This document shows positions 35,901 to 46,580 of a DNA stretch of 64,000 nt, in pieces. This DNA is from Cenococcum geophilum 1.58 (taxonomy: Eukaryota; Ascomycota; Dothideomycetes; Gloniales; Gloniaceae): positions 62,001 through 126,000 of the forward strand of contig KV748234.1 of NCBI GenBank assembly GCA_001692895.1. The letters are read 5' to 3'. Position numbers and translations under genes: made by a program. A model generated the notes under the pieces. The model saw only the letters and a list, made by a program, of their open reading frames with translations. It did not search any database and was not told where the DNA came from. The number at the start of each line of letters is the position of its first letter. Position 1 is the stretch's first letter.

Positions 35901-36390
35901 GCAGAAGGAAGTGATGAGACAGGTGTCGAAGCAACGGATCCAAAAACACATCACAGAGATCAGGGAGAGGAAGAATACCGGTGAATACAGGGAAGTTCGC
36001 ATGAGCCAGGAGCGACCTATGAGCGAGTGGGAAGGCGTTATCCGCACTCTCACAACGGCGCGGCCGAATAGGCAAGCTCCAGCTATACCACCTATGAGGT
36101 ATCCACCTCCCACTATAGCACTTCCGCCAATACCCACTTTCACTAATCGCACCGTGGCCATGCCACTGCTGCCGTCTCCTCCCGTGGAAGACCATCCAGC
36201 TTTCCTTCAACATCCGCTTCAACGAGATATCTTTCAAAGCGATGCTGCAGAAAATAGTGCAGACAAAGCAATTTACAGAATTGTCGAGATGGGATTTACT
36301 CCCGATCAGGCTCGGCAAGCACTACGCATTACTGATATGGGGGATGGGCTCCGCGTTGACCGGGCCGTCGAGTTGCTCTTACGAGCTTAG
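32963..36390 (+). CDS. Large UBA-domain protein with an F-box-like segment; exons 32,963-35,621 and 35,681-36,390
   Basis: The spliced product is 1,122 residues. The first about 600 residues are low-complexity, rich in Ser, Pro and Arg, and probably disordered. At about 630-680 a leucine-rich stretch, AEGVILGILGSLESLDDLF followed by VNKGFYRVFKRHEL, looks like a degenerate F-box. The middle region (about 690-900) is conserved-looking with many Trp, Cys and Tyr. The C-terminus (about 1,081-1,122, DKAIYRIVEMGFTPDQARQA and on to ELLLRA) is a UBA domain, which binds ubiquitin. The 59-bp intron 35,622-35,680 (GTCAGA donor, GCTAAC branch site, TCGCAG acceptor) joins EIVL to DEWYHYLLTLG. The alternative, reading through, stops at 35,668 and loses the UBA domain. 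The start is in good context (gccATGG). A role in ubiquitin signalling is inferred from UBA and the F-box-like part. The specific function is unknown. Confidence 0.88.
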
Positions 36391-37034
36391 TTTTTCTTAT
36401 ACTGTGATTCAGATGGACTGAGCCATTCGTTCCTAACAATTGAGTAGTATTATACCTAGAATACTTTTCTCTTGTCATATTTCTTAGAGTGAGTCGGAAC
36501 TCGAATCGAATCGGTCTTTTGAGTAAAGAGCTTTATGATACCCAACCGCTGCTAGCAATATATTTAATTTCATTACTTCTGGTTCTGAACAATCTGCCTG
36601 TATGGAAATGAATCTGTGAATGAGTAGATTATTCAAAGAGGTGATGGCCGACAGTCATCCCTTAACCAGAAGTTGGTCCGTGCTTGAACACCAGAATGAA
36701 AACAACGTGTGCAGCTAATTACTATTAGCAATGCCTTCTAATCGTACTTCCAATGATATGGACCTTGTTCAACCGACTTAATATAACGTTCAGCCGAATT
36801 GGCGTGCTAAAAACTACTACCGAAGCCATGGGCGCTGCCCGATTTTACGCCTATGATGATTCGATTTGGTTGATCTGATTGGCTAGTTATTATCGATAAC
36901 CACCAATAAGAACTCCACGTGACGAGACGTCAACTCAGGAAAAATCGCGGACGCCCGCACGCCTCCAAACCTGGAGCCAACCCTCGACGACCGAATGGAT
37001 CGTATCTCGACTCCACGACCGCGCATGGAGAGTT
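36391..37034. other. Intergenic region, UBA gene to MRS2
   Basis: Carries the UBA gene 3' region and the MRS2 promoter. Moderately AT-rich in its first half. A pair of opposed CCAAT boxes is listed separately. No other feature seen. Confidence 0.5.
36878..36907 (+). promoter_or_regulatory. Opposed CCAAT boxes upstream of MRS2
   Basis: ATTGG (36,878-36,882) and CCAAT (36,903-36,907) lie about 130-155 bp before the MRS2 ATG, flanking ttatcgataa. CCAAT boxes bind the HAP complex, which controls many mitochondrial genes in fungi. That makes regulation of MRS2 plausible but unproven. Confidence 0.4.
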
Positions 37035-38931
37035 ATGAAGCCAGTATCGCTTCATAGTCTTGCCACCCCGTCGCCCGCGCTGCTGAGGTCCCTGAAAGCG
37101 CAAACCGAAGTTCATTCCGCGTCCTTTCTGTCCTCCAATGCACCAGTGCTCTGTCGCCGAGCTCCTCACCATCAGAGCTGCTGCTTAGCTTCCACCAGCA
37201 GCACTCCACGGCACCCACCGCTTCCACCCTCTGCACGAGAAGCAAGCCCTATGGTTGCGAGCCCGCAATGGCCTTACTCGAAGTCGCTCGCGTCGCCGGT
37301 GCGGAGTTCGTGCCTCGACGCGAGAAATCTCTCACGGAGTCCGAGATATGAAATGTCACACCACCTGCCGTTTACGTATCCCCGTCGACCGTTTACCAGC
37401 GGTACCCGGAAAGATTTCTGGAATTTGCGGGGTCTCAAGAAGCAGAAGCCCGTCGTCCATCGGCAACGAAGCGATCTGCCGCCGCTAGCGAGCTTTCTGG
37501 ATGATAACGGGGGTCTGGGACGAGTGTCGCGGCCGACCAATGAGTTGAAGCTTAGGTGTACGGAGTTCGACGAGAGTGGGAACGTCACGCTTATCAATGG
37601 GGAGTTCAAAAAGAGCGAGTTGATTGCTAAGGTAAGATGTTTTGCTGCAGCCTCGTACTATGCGAATCCGGAAAGGAGATGGAATTGGATATGATTTCTA
37701 TGTAGGAAACCTAGGCAAATTGTGCTAATTGGTACTGTGCTACTCGCAGTATGGCCTCCTTCCCCGCGATCTCCGCAAGATCGATTCGTCCCTCCTCCCG
37801 CACATCCTTATACGGCCCTCTGCAATTCTCCTCAACCTCCTGCATCTCCGCGTACTCATAAAATACAATCGTGTTCTTGTATTCGATGCTTATGGTACGA
37901 CGGACTCCTATTCGCAATCTGTCTTCATGTATGACCTTGAAGGCAGGCTGCGTCAAAAGGAGTCCCCGGCCAATGGTACCCTCGCATACGAGTTCCGTGC
38001 CCTGGAAGCAGTTCTTATCAGTGTGACATTGGGGCTTGAGAGCGAATTTGAAGGCGTGAGCGAGCCCGTAGTTCGGGTGCTGCGCGAGCTAGAGGAAGAC
38101 ATTGATCGCGACAAGCTGCGGTATCTCCTCATTTACTCCAAAAAGCTGGGCACGTTCGAGCAGAAAGCACGATTAGTGCGGGACGCTTTGACAGAGCTAC
38201 TGGAGGCAGACGATGACCTCTCGTCCATGTATTTGTCTGAGAAGGCGCAGGGGATGATCCGAGATGAGCATGACCATACTGATGTGGAGATGCTTTTGGA
38301 GAGCTACCACAAGGTTGCAGATGAAATCGTTCAGGCGGCTGAGAATCTGGTGTCGAGTATCAGAAACACCGAGGAGATGTGAGTCTACGCTTATCCCTTT
38401 CCTTATCCTTTCCTATTCTCTCTATCCGCGAACCCACCCCCTTCCCTTCGGTAGAACGCTGGCTGACTCCTCTCCAGCGTCAAAGCCATCCTCGACGCCA
38501 ACCGCAACTCGCTCATGCTGCTGGAACTCCGCTTCTCAATCTTCACGCTCGGCATCGGCGCCGGCACCTTCGTCGCAGCGCTGTACGGCATGAACCTAAA
38601 AAACTTCCTCGAGGAATCCAACATTGGCTTCACGGGCATCTCGGCCTGGTGCACGGTGTTCGGCATCTGCGTGTGCGTGTGGGGCCTCACGAAGCTGCGC
38701 CGCGTGCAGCGCGTCAGCATGTGGGGCGACCACGGCGTCAAGAAGACGCGGAGGAAGCGCTGGCGCGACTGGAGGGATCGACAGGAGCTGAGGGGCCCGG
38801 GCGGTGCCGAGCGCGAGCGGGCGGCTGTCAGGGCCAGAGAGGGCCTCGGGCAGGTCATTGCGAGGGACAAGGCGCTGAAGCGGCGTGCGGCGGTGTTGGA
38901 GGGCGGGGTGGGTGATGTAGTGCCGAGATGA
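37035..38931 (+). CDS. MRS2: Mitochondrial inner-membrane magnesium transporter, Mrs2/Lpe10 (CorA family); exons 37,035-37,631, 37,750-38,378, 38,478-38,931
   Basis: Forms the Mg2+ channel of the inner mitochondrial membrane. Spliced product 559 residues. The N-terminus is rich in Arg, Ser and Ala without acidic residues, as a mitochondrial targeting sequence should be. The soluble domain follows: ELKLRCTEFDESGNVT, YGLLPRDLRKIDSS across the first splice, then long helices ending in MLLESYHKVADEIVQAAENL. Two membrane segments are about 428-445 and 463-480, with the diagnostic GMN motif at 446-448 (YGMNLKNFLE). Introns are 37,632-37,749 (118 bp, GTAAGA...TCGCAG, phase 0) and 38,379-38,477 (99 bp, GTGAGT...CTCCAG, phase 2). 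The latter joins NTEE to IVKAILDANRNSLMLLEL. A basic, charged tail of about 80 residues faces the matrix, as in fungal homologues. Mrs2 versus its paralogue Lpe10 cannot be separated by eye. Intact. Confidence 0.95.
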
Positions 38932-39349
38932 GCGGTGGTTATGAGTGGTTTTTTGTTTTCTCTCTGCTCTTTGTGGGTGTGCGGGTTGTTTTCTCTCCCC
39001 TTAGACTGGATGGGTTGGGCTGGACTGGGATTCTGCATAGCGTGGGCGTTGTGATTGATTGACAGCCGCGAGGCAATACTTTTTAGAGCGGCGAGTGTAT
39101 GATGCATAATGTGTGTACTCGTAGGAACTAACTCCTGTCTAGATAATGTAGGAGTGTTTATGTTGGCGTAGGTTAGTCTCACATGCTTCCTGAGCCTTTG
39201 CCATTACTTAGAATTTATTTACTCGCAGTAGTCCAAGTCGCCTAGCCGCCGAAAAACATCATTTCGTAAATTCCATCTGCTAATATCACAAGGAGATCCT
39301 TTCGATATCCTCTTTCCTGTTTATGTGATAGTAGAGAAGAATAATAGTT
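38932..39349. other. Intergenic region between convergent MRS2 and F-box-like gene
   Basis: About 420 bp carrying the two 3' ends. No further feature recognised. Confidence 0.5.
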
Positions 39350-40357
39350 TTAGCTAGGGTTGGCGATCTCATCTTCCAGATTTGTTGTAGCTCCGAATCT
39401 CCCTAGGCAGGAATGCTTCCATGTTTTCAGAATCATGGGCGAAAGATCGATCCTCCCGGTCCGTTTTGATATTGAGATGGATCCACCAAAGGACGCAAGG
39501 AGCCTATCGAGTTTAGTCTGAGCTTGGCAGAACATAATCTGGCAAGCTATGAGCGGTATCGAGCGGCCCAGAAATGCCTTTGCATCTACATCGACGTAGA
39601 AGAAAGCGTCCCGGAAGTCAAAGTGCACGGAGATCTTGGGGATTTTGAGTGCCGCTAGAGCACGCACAAACTGGCAGTCCCGGTCGCAGATGGAGAGCGA
39701 CATGACGGATTTCCTATTCACTCCTGAACGGCCCATGTTGGCGGTTAGTTTGAGAGTCTCTAAGTGAGGACTGCAAGATTCGAGTAAAGTGGTCAGAGAG
39801 CAAACGTATGCCTCGCAGTTTGTGTCATCTCGTGCCCAGAATGATGTAGGCCCTTGTGACAACTCTACCGAAGCTGTTTTGTGGTTTGCCATGAGATCAA
39901 TTGAGAGATTTCGCAGGGAAGGCCAGCGGGCCCGTGGTATGGGTGGGTCGATTTGCCCATGTTTCAATATGTCTGATGGTTCTGACTGGGACCAGCTGCC
40001 AATATGGAATTCGTTATTCTGGTAGAACACTGAGGACGCCTCGAGATACACGAGGTGGTTGACACGAAGAATTGTCAACGAAAGTCCATAGGGCTTGTCT
40101 CCTCTGATAGCTCTGCTCGCTAGCGCGTCGCGGCTGATCAGAAGATAGTCATATATCATCAATCGTAATTCTGCAGGAAGCTCAAGAAAGCGACACCTTG
40201 CAGTTGAATGTCCCGGCTGAGCCAGCTCAGAAAATGAACCAGCCCTGAAAAGATTTTTGTGCATCCCCAATAAAGACAGAATCGAGGAATTGCTGGGCTC
40301 CGGATCCGAATGCCCCCATTTGCACATGTTGGATTGGGACAAAGAGTGAGATGCCAT
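39350..40357 (-). CDS. F-box-like protein of unknown function
   Basis: A single exon of 335 residues. After a Ser-rich N-terminus, residues about 58-73 read FLELPAELRLMIYDYLL. This is the signature opening of the large ascomycete family of F-box-like proteins, in which LPxELRxxIYxxLL is followed by LRVNHLVYLEASSVFYQNNEFHI (seen here at about 95-118). The remainder has scattered Leu-rich and aromatic segments (SLRNLSIDL, PHLETLKLTA) and no other domain I recognise. F-box proteins link substrates to SCF ubiquitin ligases. Members of this divergent family are rarely characterised, so binding to Skp1 is inference. The start is chosen as the first Met of the frame. A TIR-bearing AT-rich insertion lies about 240 bp upstream and may form part of its promoter region. 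Confidence 0.8.
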   Translation of the reverse strand: MASHSLSQSNMCKWGHSDPEPSNSSILSLLGMHKNLFRAGSFSELAQPGHSTARCRFLELPAELRLMIYDYLLISRDALASRAIRGDKPYGLSLTILRVNHLVYLEASSVFYQNNEFHIGSWSQSEPSDILKHGQIDPPIPRARWPSLRNLSIDLMANHKTASVELSQGPTSFWARDDTNCEAYVCSLTTLLESCSPHLETLKLTANMGRSGVNRKSVMSLSICDRDCQFVRALAALKIPKISVHFDFRDAFFYVDVDAKAFLGRSIPLIACQIMFCQAQTKLDRLLASFGGSISISKRTGRIDLSPMILKTWKHSCLGRFGATTNLEDEIANPS

Positions 40358-40594
40358 AAAGGTCGTACGCAGTCAAATGAGGGCCGCTTGAGCTGATTCT
40401 CCACCTTTGGTTAGGAACTGAGGCTCTAGGTTACTAAAGGAATAAGAATAGAATGTTTTATAGGCAGAGAACATACGAATTGACGAATAGCGGTGTGAGA
40501 AGTAGTGAAGAGATACATGTTGAATGTATGTTATCTCATAAATCCGACGCTTCGCAGAAGATGTGACTCGAAGCAAAGCACGGGCTGCACACTA
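40358..40594. promoter_or_regulatory. 5' region of the F-box-like gene
   Basis: About 240 bp of balanced sequence between the minus-strand ATG and the TIR-bearing element. No core promoter motif is certain. Confidence 0.3.
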
Positions 40595-41188
40595 ACTCCT
40601 GCGAACTCCTAGACCAATCAAAACCCCTGCGCACCCCTGTCACCAAAGTCTTTTGCGAAGCTTATGGGCATCGTTTTGGTACAAACTGAATGTTTTAAAA
40701 ATCGAATTTTGTATATTTTTATGAGCAACGTCCTAACCACAAAAATTATTATATATTTTATTGATATAATAGATTATAACCCCCTACTAAGAATACTAGG
40801 GGGCCAGATACATTGTCTAAGACTTATTGGTCGCATTTTGTCGCAATTCTGCCTTACTGCTATATCTTACATACTTTTCTAAGTCTAATTATCTCTAAAT
40901 TACCTCCATATTGCGCAATATTATAGCTCTATTTTATAAGAAGTTAGATATAGGTAGTCGGTCGCAAAATGTACACAAATGCGGTTTAAAATCTAACTTA
41001 TATTCTACGAACGCGACCGATGAGTCTTGGATAAAACGCGACTAACTATCGATATTTAATGCAATAAATAGAAAAACTAAAGAACTCCTACCTTATAATA
41101 ATAACTAGACGTTATAAAAGGGTTGAGATATAATGTTGTAATGGAAGAGTTACCGCCTGATATAATTGGTTCAGGACTTCGCAGGACT
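40595..41188. mobile_element. Non-autonomous TIR element (about 594 bp, RIP-affected)
   Basis: The left end (40,595-40,620, actcctgcgaactcct then agaccaatca) and the reverse complement of the right end (41,163-41,188, agtcctgcgaagtcct then gaaccaatta) match at 21 of 26 positions. A second, internal inverted pair (40,819-40,837 and 41,010-41,028) matches at 16 of 19, with transition differences only. The interior is AT-rich and carries no coding frame. A further caggact unit follows at 41,192. No clear target duplication was found. Family unknown; MITE or foldback DNA transposon is the likeliest reading. Confidence 0.5.
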
Positions 41189-42166
41189 TTACAGGACTAG
41201 GGTATAGTGATTTGATTGGCTCATATCCTTGGCGTCACGTCGTGGCGCAATTTCTCCCTAATTTATGAGATAAAATGTATGGTGTTCGGAGCAGTCGGTC
41301 ACATGATAGCAAATATGTTGGGAGCGAGCGCTGGAGTTCCGTCGTCACCCTGACGTGCGTCTGACTCGATGTTTTGCACTCCTTGCAGCCTTACAACCCA
41401 TTGCATTGCCTGACATTAGTCCAAGTTGTCCAACACTGATTTATGGAACGCGCTGCTGATATGTGGCTTGAATAGGCTATGGCCGCGTGGTGTTCACAAA
41501 AAGCTTGGGAAGTTGCTTCTGGCCATGTCAAGAAGTATTCATGCAGGCCAGGCCATATAGATACGAGATGCGGGACAGGCAAGATTTTGGCCTGCTCAGA
41601 TACGCGTCTGTCTCTCCACAGGCTTGGAAGCGAATGCAACCTTGAAGTCGGATCTCTGCACACGTTCCCCCTCCCGCCAATGGCTCCCTGGCGATCACAA
41701 TTAAAGTCAGGGGGAATGTGGAAATCCGCCAAGTTAACACCAAGCCCAGATACGCCACAGGCTCGAACAAGCAGCGACAGCTGCCACAGAGACACGCAAA
41801 ACCAAAAAAATTAGAGGTGTGGTCCAATCCATGCTGCCATTCTGGATGATAGCAGCCGTGCAAAAATGACATCGCGATAGCTGAGGCTGAAGCTTCCTTC
41901 TCAAAGAGGTAGATTCGCTAGGAGGCGGGCTGCTTCGATGATGAATGGAGGAGCCGCGCATTGCGCAACCTCTCAGTCAAAAGTCGACTGTCCCCCTTCT
42001 CCCCCCTCCAAGGTTTATCTGTCCGTGATCTGTCTTCTGTGCTTCTTTTGCGTTTGATCTTCCTCACTCCTTTCCAGTACTGCCTTGCTCCGAATCTTTC
42101 CTTGAGACGTTTTCTTTAAGATCCTCGGATCTGCCATTCTTTTACCATTTCCACCTATAATTTTCA
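41189..42166. other. Intergenic region upstream of the membrane-protein gene
   Basis: Balanced composition, overlapping open frames at 41,391-41,872 on both strands without recognisable content. A CT-rich tract (about 41,990-42,010 and 42,040-42,075) precedes the gene and fits a leader or promoter. Confidence 0.5.
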
Positions 42167-44021
42167 ATGGACTCACCATTCGAGCGCGAATTTGCCCATA
42201 CCAGCCCACCCAGTCCGCTGCAAAGTCTCAATTCCCATCAGTATCCGTCTAAATCCGAACTCAAGAGCAACCGCGCTCCATCAGCAAATACGACTTCTGG
42301 TAAAACTTATGAACCCTTACCACTCCTTCAATGCTGACTTATCGATTTCAAAAGAGCTAATCACACCGCATGATACCAATGGATTATCATGGGGACGCAT
42401 CCTCGCTCATGGAATTGTCGTCATTGTTTCTCTTGTAGCGCTTATTGCCGTTTTCCTCTATCTTGTATTCAGTTGCGGAGTGAAAGACATCACTAGCAAC
42501 CACTTAGCAAGTCATGTCTATGCTCTTAATGTACCGGCTACTGTCTTGCTCCTTCCAGCTACACTATCTGGCATTGTCGCTGTGTGCTCAATCAGCTCTG
42601 TCGTTTTCTTATCATCATGCTTGCATGCACGTCATATCGTTTCTAAACCAGAAACCCAGCGGCATGCCCTACTCTCCGGGCGCGATGCTGCATTGTTAGT
42701 TGAGCTATTGACAGGCCGGCTCTCCGCCTGCTGGGATGGGATCAAATATAGTGTAATTCATGCGGGACGCGCATCCCGCTCTCAGATTGTTTTCGCATCA
42801 CTGCTCGTTAGCGTCCTTCTGCTGAAAAGGTAAGAACACTAGGACTCGTTTTGCACACTATGCTGACTTGAAACTAGTCTTCTGATCTTTACATCTGACA
42901 TGTGGCTTCACACTACTGCAAGGACCGTTGAAGTTCAAGCATCCACTGTTGAAGCAAATTCAGCCGATTTGTGGGGACGTGCATTGGCCCCAGAATGCGC
43001 TCAAAATTCCTCATCTCAAGCTCAATCGACTTTTCAGATGAGTCTAGGATCCATTCAGTGCCCTGTTCAACTAGGAACCTTCACCGATGATGCCGAAACT
43101 GAAGCGTACCAGACAGCGAAGAATGCTTCTTTCTCAAATCGAGTTGTTTTATCTGGAAACACCGCGCTTCTTATAGATGCCGGCGCTCCGCCTAGCTCCT
43201 CGTACACTGCCTCGACATTTGGAATGACAACGTCCTGCACGCTGATAGGCCAGAATTGTCAAATGGGCGCTGATGACCTCACTTTCAATTGCTCAAAACA
43301 AGGCTTCGCAGGGGCTTTCACTAGGCCTTTTGGCCTAACCACTACCAACGACTCTTCGACACCTCCAAGCTCAGTTCCTTTCCTCGTTGCTGTAAACATC
43401 AATGGGACACAGGGAGAATTCGAGAGATACTCTAGTAGCCCTAGTGTGGTCGTCAGTCGTCGTAACAGTGTCCTGCTCACAGTGTTTGAATGTTCAGGCA
43501 AAATCTTCGAGTTGAAATACGCGCAGACTAATGGCGACATTCAAATAAAGAGCTCTACACCTGCAGATCTCCCAACTACAGAACTTCTCCTGAGTCCGAT
43601 GCTTCCCGGTATGATGTCAGGCTACAGCGGCTTCGGTCTCGACTTGCTTGCAGAAACTATGGCTACGACTTCGAATGCAACCACTCTGCTTCAGCAAATA
43701 GCTGACTCTTTCGCTACCGCCTTCAGTCAGATCACAATGGCTTCTGCAACTGCTTCCACGACGCCCATTCTGAACGACGAAGTTTTGACCACTTATTTGC
43801 TCACTACAGTGCCAAAGGCAGCAGTTTGGCTCCTTGTGGCTGCAGATGGATTATACGCTCTTCTGGCGCTAGGAATCACTATCGGCGCGCTAATATGCTC
43901 TTCCAACCCTGCGGTCCGGGACGTGCAAGCGCAGTTGACTGTTAGAGGCCTTGCCATGAAAGTTTTCCAACAAGAACATCGTTTGGCGTCGGTACGGGAG
44001 CATCAGGATTCTTACACATGA
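42167..44021 (+). CDS. Four-helix membrane protein with a glycosylated-looking ectodomain, unknown function; exons 42,167-42,299, 42,355-42,829, 42,878-44,021
   Basis: The spliced product is 583 residues from the ATG at 42,167. The first intron, 42,300-42,354 (55 bp, GTAAAA donor, GCTGAC branch site, AAAAG acceptor), joins SANTTS to ELITPHD. The second, 42,830-42,877 (48 bp, GTAAGA...ACTAG, GCTGAC branch), joins SVLLLK to SLLIFTSD. Predicted membrane helices: about 60-84 (ILAHGIVVIVSLVALIAVFL), 105-130, 190-209 and 514-542 (WLLVAADGLYALLALGITIG). The stretch of about 300 residues between helices 3 and 4 has paired cysteines and many N-glycosylation sequons (NSS, NAS, NCS, NDS, NGT, NAT), so it is probably extracellular or lumenal. 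The layout resembles large families of uncharacterised fungal plasma-membrane proteins. I assign no function. It is the last gene before the right AT block. Confidence 0.78.
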
Positions 44022-44640
44022 AGTTAGGGATGCGGAAGGGAGAGTGACGATAACGACTCATACCGAGTAACAGACTTCAAGACTGTAGTACTGATGTCAG
44101 TGAGGGACCGTGTTCTACATTAGAGGCATTGGAATGCAGGGACTGCTCTGAAAGAGAGTGCGGTCAAAAGCTTCATGCTTTCCGACGGAATGTCGGCCAA
44201 GCCACGAACGGATTCGAGCAAGGACTTGGAGATATATCTAAATGATTCGGGAGCCGTTTGAACGAGCGACCACGGCTGTCAAGTTTGTCTCGTATTGAAG
44301 AGGCTACCTTACGAAGACTAAAGCTAGTCAAAATGATAGTATAGTAAATTAGATAGCCTAAGGTAGAATAGTAATATGAAAAGGTCTTCAGGATTAAATG
44401 GACGCTATTACGTGGTGCTTTGTAACTAGAAATAAACGCAGCCACCTCGCTACGCGAGGTGGTGACTCGTTTAACTCAGCATGCTCGGACTAAGAAACCG
44501 ATTTACATACCTCAGCGAGCTCAGACGTTTACCTCAAGGTCAGACCTTACCGAGTCTGAAGCTCGGAGAGTGTAGCCGAAAGCTCCGGGGGTGTTCAAAT
44601 ACGCCACGCCGCAAAATCTTACACTTAATGGGATGTAAAT
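44022..44640. other. Right island boundary
   Basis: Transition from balanced to AT-rich sequence. An open frame at 44,173-44,445 (-) is not recognisable. A GC-rich patch at 44,440-44,600 contains a perfect hairpin, CCACCTCGC-tac-GCGAGGTGG (44,442-44,462). Confidence 0.5.
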
Positions 44641-44907
44641 AGGACCTAGATAAATAGATAGCCGCGAAAATCTTATTATAGACCTAAACGCAGCTATAAC
44701 TAAAGTACCTTAACCCTTAAATACGGGCAGAATTAGGTATAGAATCTTTGGAAGCTAAGATACCATATTAACTCTACAGAACTTAACCTTATTAATAAAC
44801 TGCTATAGGTAAACCGTACGGCCTCTTTTCTATAGAATTACCATAAAAGGGCGAAGGACGCTACTAGCCTATAGTCCCTTAGAAATAAACTACTTAAGTA
44901 CTAGGAA

Positions 44908-44938
44908 CGGCTAGTAGTAGTAGTAGTAGTAGTAGTAG
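44908..44938. repeat. (TAG)n microsatellite
   Basis: Ten or so uninterrupted TAG triplets, inside the Gypsy fossil. Confidence 0.9.
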
Positions 44939-46327
44939 AGGAATAGGACTTACGGACTTAGCTTATTGCCAAAGCATATAGGTTTCTACAGCCTACTCTA
45001 TAAAAAATAAAACCTATAAGATTATTAGTAACTATTACTACTGGCCTAAAATAGTTATAGATATTAACTATTATATACGAAACTATAACGGCTGCTATAG
45101 GACTATAATTCTGCGAGATAAAACCCTAGGACTATTAAAACTCTCCTAATACTAGAACGCCCCTAGTAGTATATCTCTATAGATTTCTATAAACTACCTC
45201 TAGACCGTAACGGATATAATATAGTTATAATTCTAGTTATCTACTTTAGTAAGCGCCTGTTCTTAATTCTCTATTATAAAAATATTAATATTAAAGAAAC
45301 GGCCTAATTATATATCTACTACGTCTATTAAATTTATAGACTACTAAACACTATCGTATCTAATTACGGACTATAATTTATATTGGCTTTCTAGAACGAG
45401 TTTACCTAAATTTTAGGCATTAGGCTAAAGCTTTTTATAGTATACTACCCCTAGATAGACAATTAGACGGAGATTATAAATTAATATTTAGACTAGAGAC
45501 TCCAGCCCTTTATTAACTACTTTTAGAATAATTAGGCTAAACTACTACCCCAAGTAAACTATACCCAAGTAACTCTACATTATAACTTTATAAGATTTGC
45601 CTCTATCTAACTAGAAATAGGCTAATTACCCTATATAAGCTTTAACTAGATAAAAGAATAAACCTCCTCTATTAATCTATGTTAATAGTAATAATAAATA
45701 GGAAGTTAAAGAAATACTAGCTTATAAACTTGTAAGAGGAACGTTAAAGTACTATATTAGTTGGAAAGTATAAGGGATATTATTGCGGTCACCTTGGGTT
45801 GCCCTTAAAACAACCCCTAGATACCTCTTAAATAGTCGCCGGTTATATACTAAAGGCACGTACCTATAGTATATAGTCTCTATAATCCTAAAGGCCTTAC
45901 CTCCTTAAGAATTTATCTCCTTTACAATATATCTATTCCTATAATTATGCCTTATAACCCCCTATCTATAAAGTCCCCTTATAAAAAGGCTATAACCTAG
46001 ACCTAACCTAGTACTCTATTTATAATTTTATAGGCTGCCCCTAAAAGCTTAAAGAGTTCTATAATTAATATCCTAGTTTACCTAGACCGCTAAAGTACCT
46101 AAATAAATAGATAAATAGATAGAATGCTAGTATAATAAAGGCAATAAGCTACTAAAAGAGTATAGGGATAAGAACGCTCTAAGGCCCTAGTATTAAAAAA
46201 ATTAGAGCCTATAAGAACCTAGCAGAACTCGGTAGAAATTGGCAGAAATTGTAAATACTATAGCTACCCTTTCTGCGTTATTCTTAACAAAGCCTAAGGG
46301 TAGGCTTTTTTAGAGAGGGAGGGGTAA

Positions 46328-46580
46328 TGTTATAGAACTGGCAGAATCTAGTAGAACTTAGTAAAGAGATGCGGTTATGTAACTAGAGGACTGTATAAAA
46401 GAACCCTATTTTAAACAGTACTACTCTTCTTCTTTTCCTTTCCCTTCTCTAGCTTTAAATTCTCGTTTATAAATAATCCAATTATATAGGCTTACGCGTC
46501 TCTCTTGCTGTGTCCGTGCCTTAATTAACTAAGTCGCTAATATAAGAAACTTTTCTCTTATATTATTGCCTAGATCCGCT
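46328..46580 (+). repeat. 3' LTR of the truncated Gypsy fossil (right end approximate)
   Basis: Starts TGTTATAGAACTGGCAGAATC just after the purine-rich tract. Its second half is similar to 58,950-59,170 (both contain aatccaatt-tataggctta and ttaactaagtc). Confidence 0.65.

Larger units (their letters stand above)
44641..46580 (+). mobile_element. 5'-truncated Gypsy-type LTR retrotransposon with 3' LTR (broken)
   Basis: Plus-strand remnants of a Ty3/Gypsy polyprotein: integrase zinc-finger region about 44,970-45,150, integrase core about 45,150-45,650, chromodomain-like tail about 45,690-45,800. A purine-rich tract (46,309-46,327) and an LTR starting TGTTATAG at 46,328 follow. The LTR end is uncertain (about 46,580). 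gag, protease and most of the reverse transcriptase are missing. The truncation coincides with the island boundary. Broken many times. Confidence 0.75.

Noticed and set aside
38379-38915. 178-codon frame over the MRS2 intron and third exon, and the 259-codon antisense frame
   Set aside because: Both overlap the conserved GMN-containing exon in other frames. The intron boundaries that restore the Mrs2 sequence are strong.
41391-41872. Overlapping frames of 111-134 codons on both strands
   Set aside because: No similarity to known proteins that I can see and no codon pattern distinguishing one strand.
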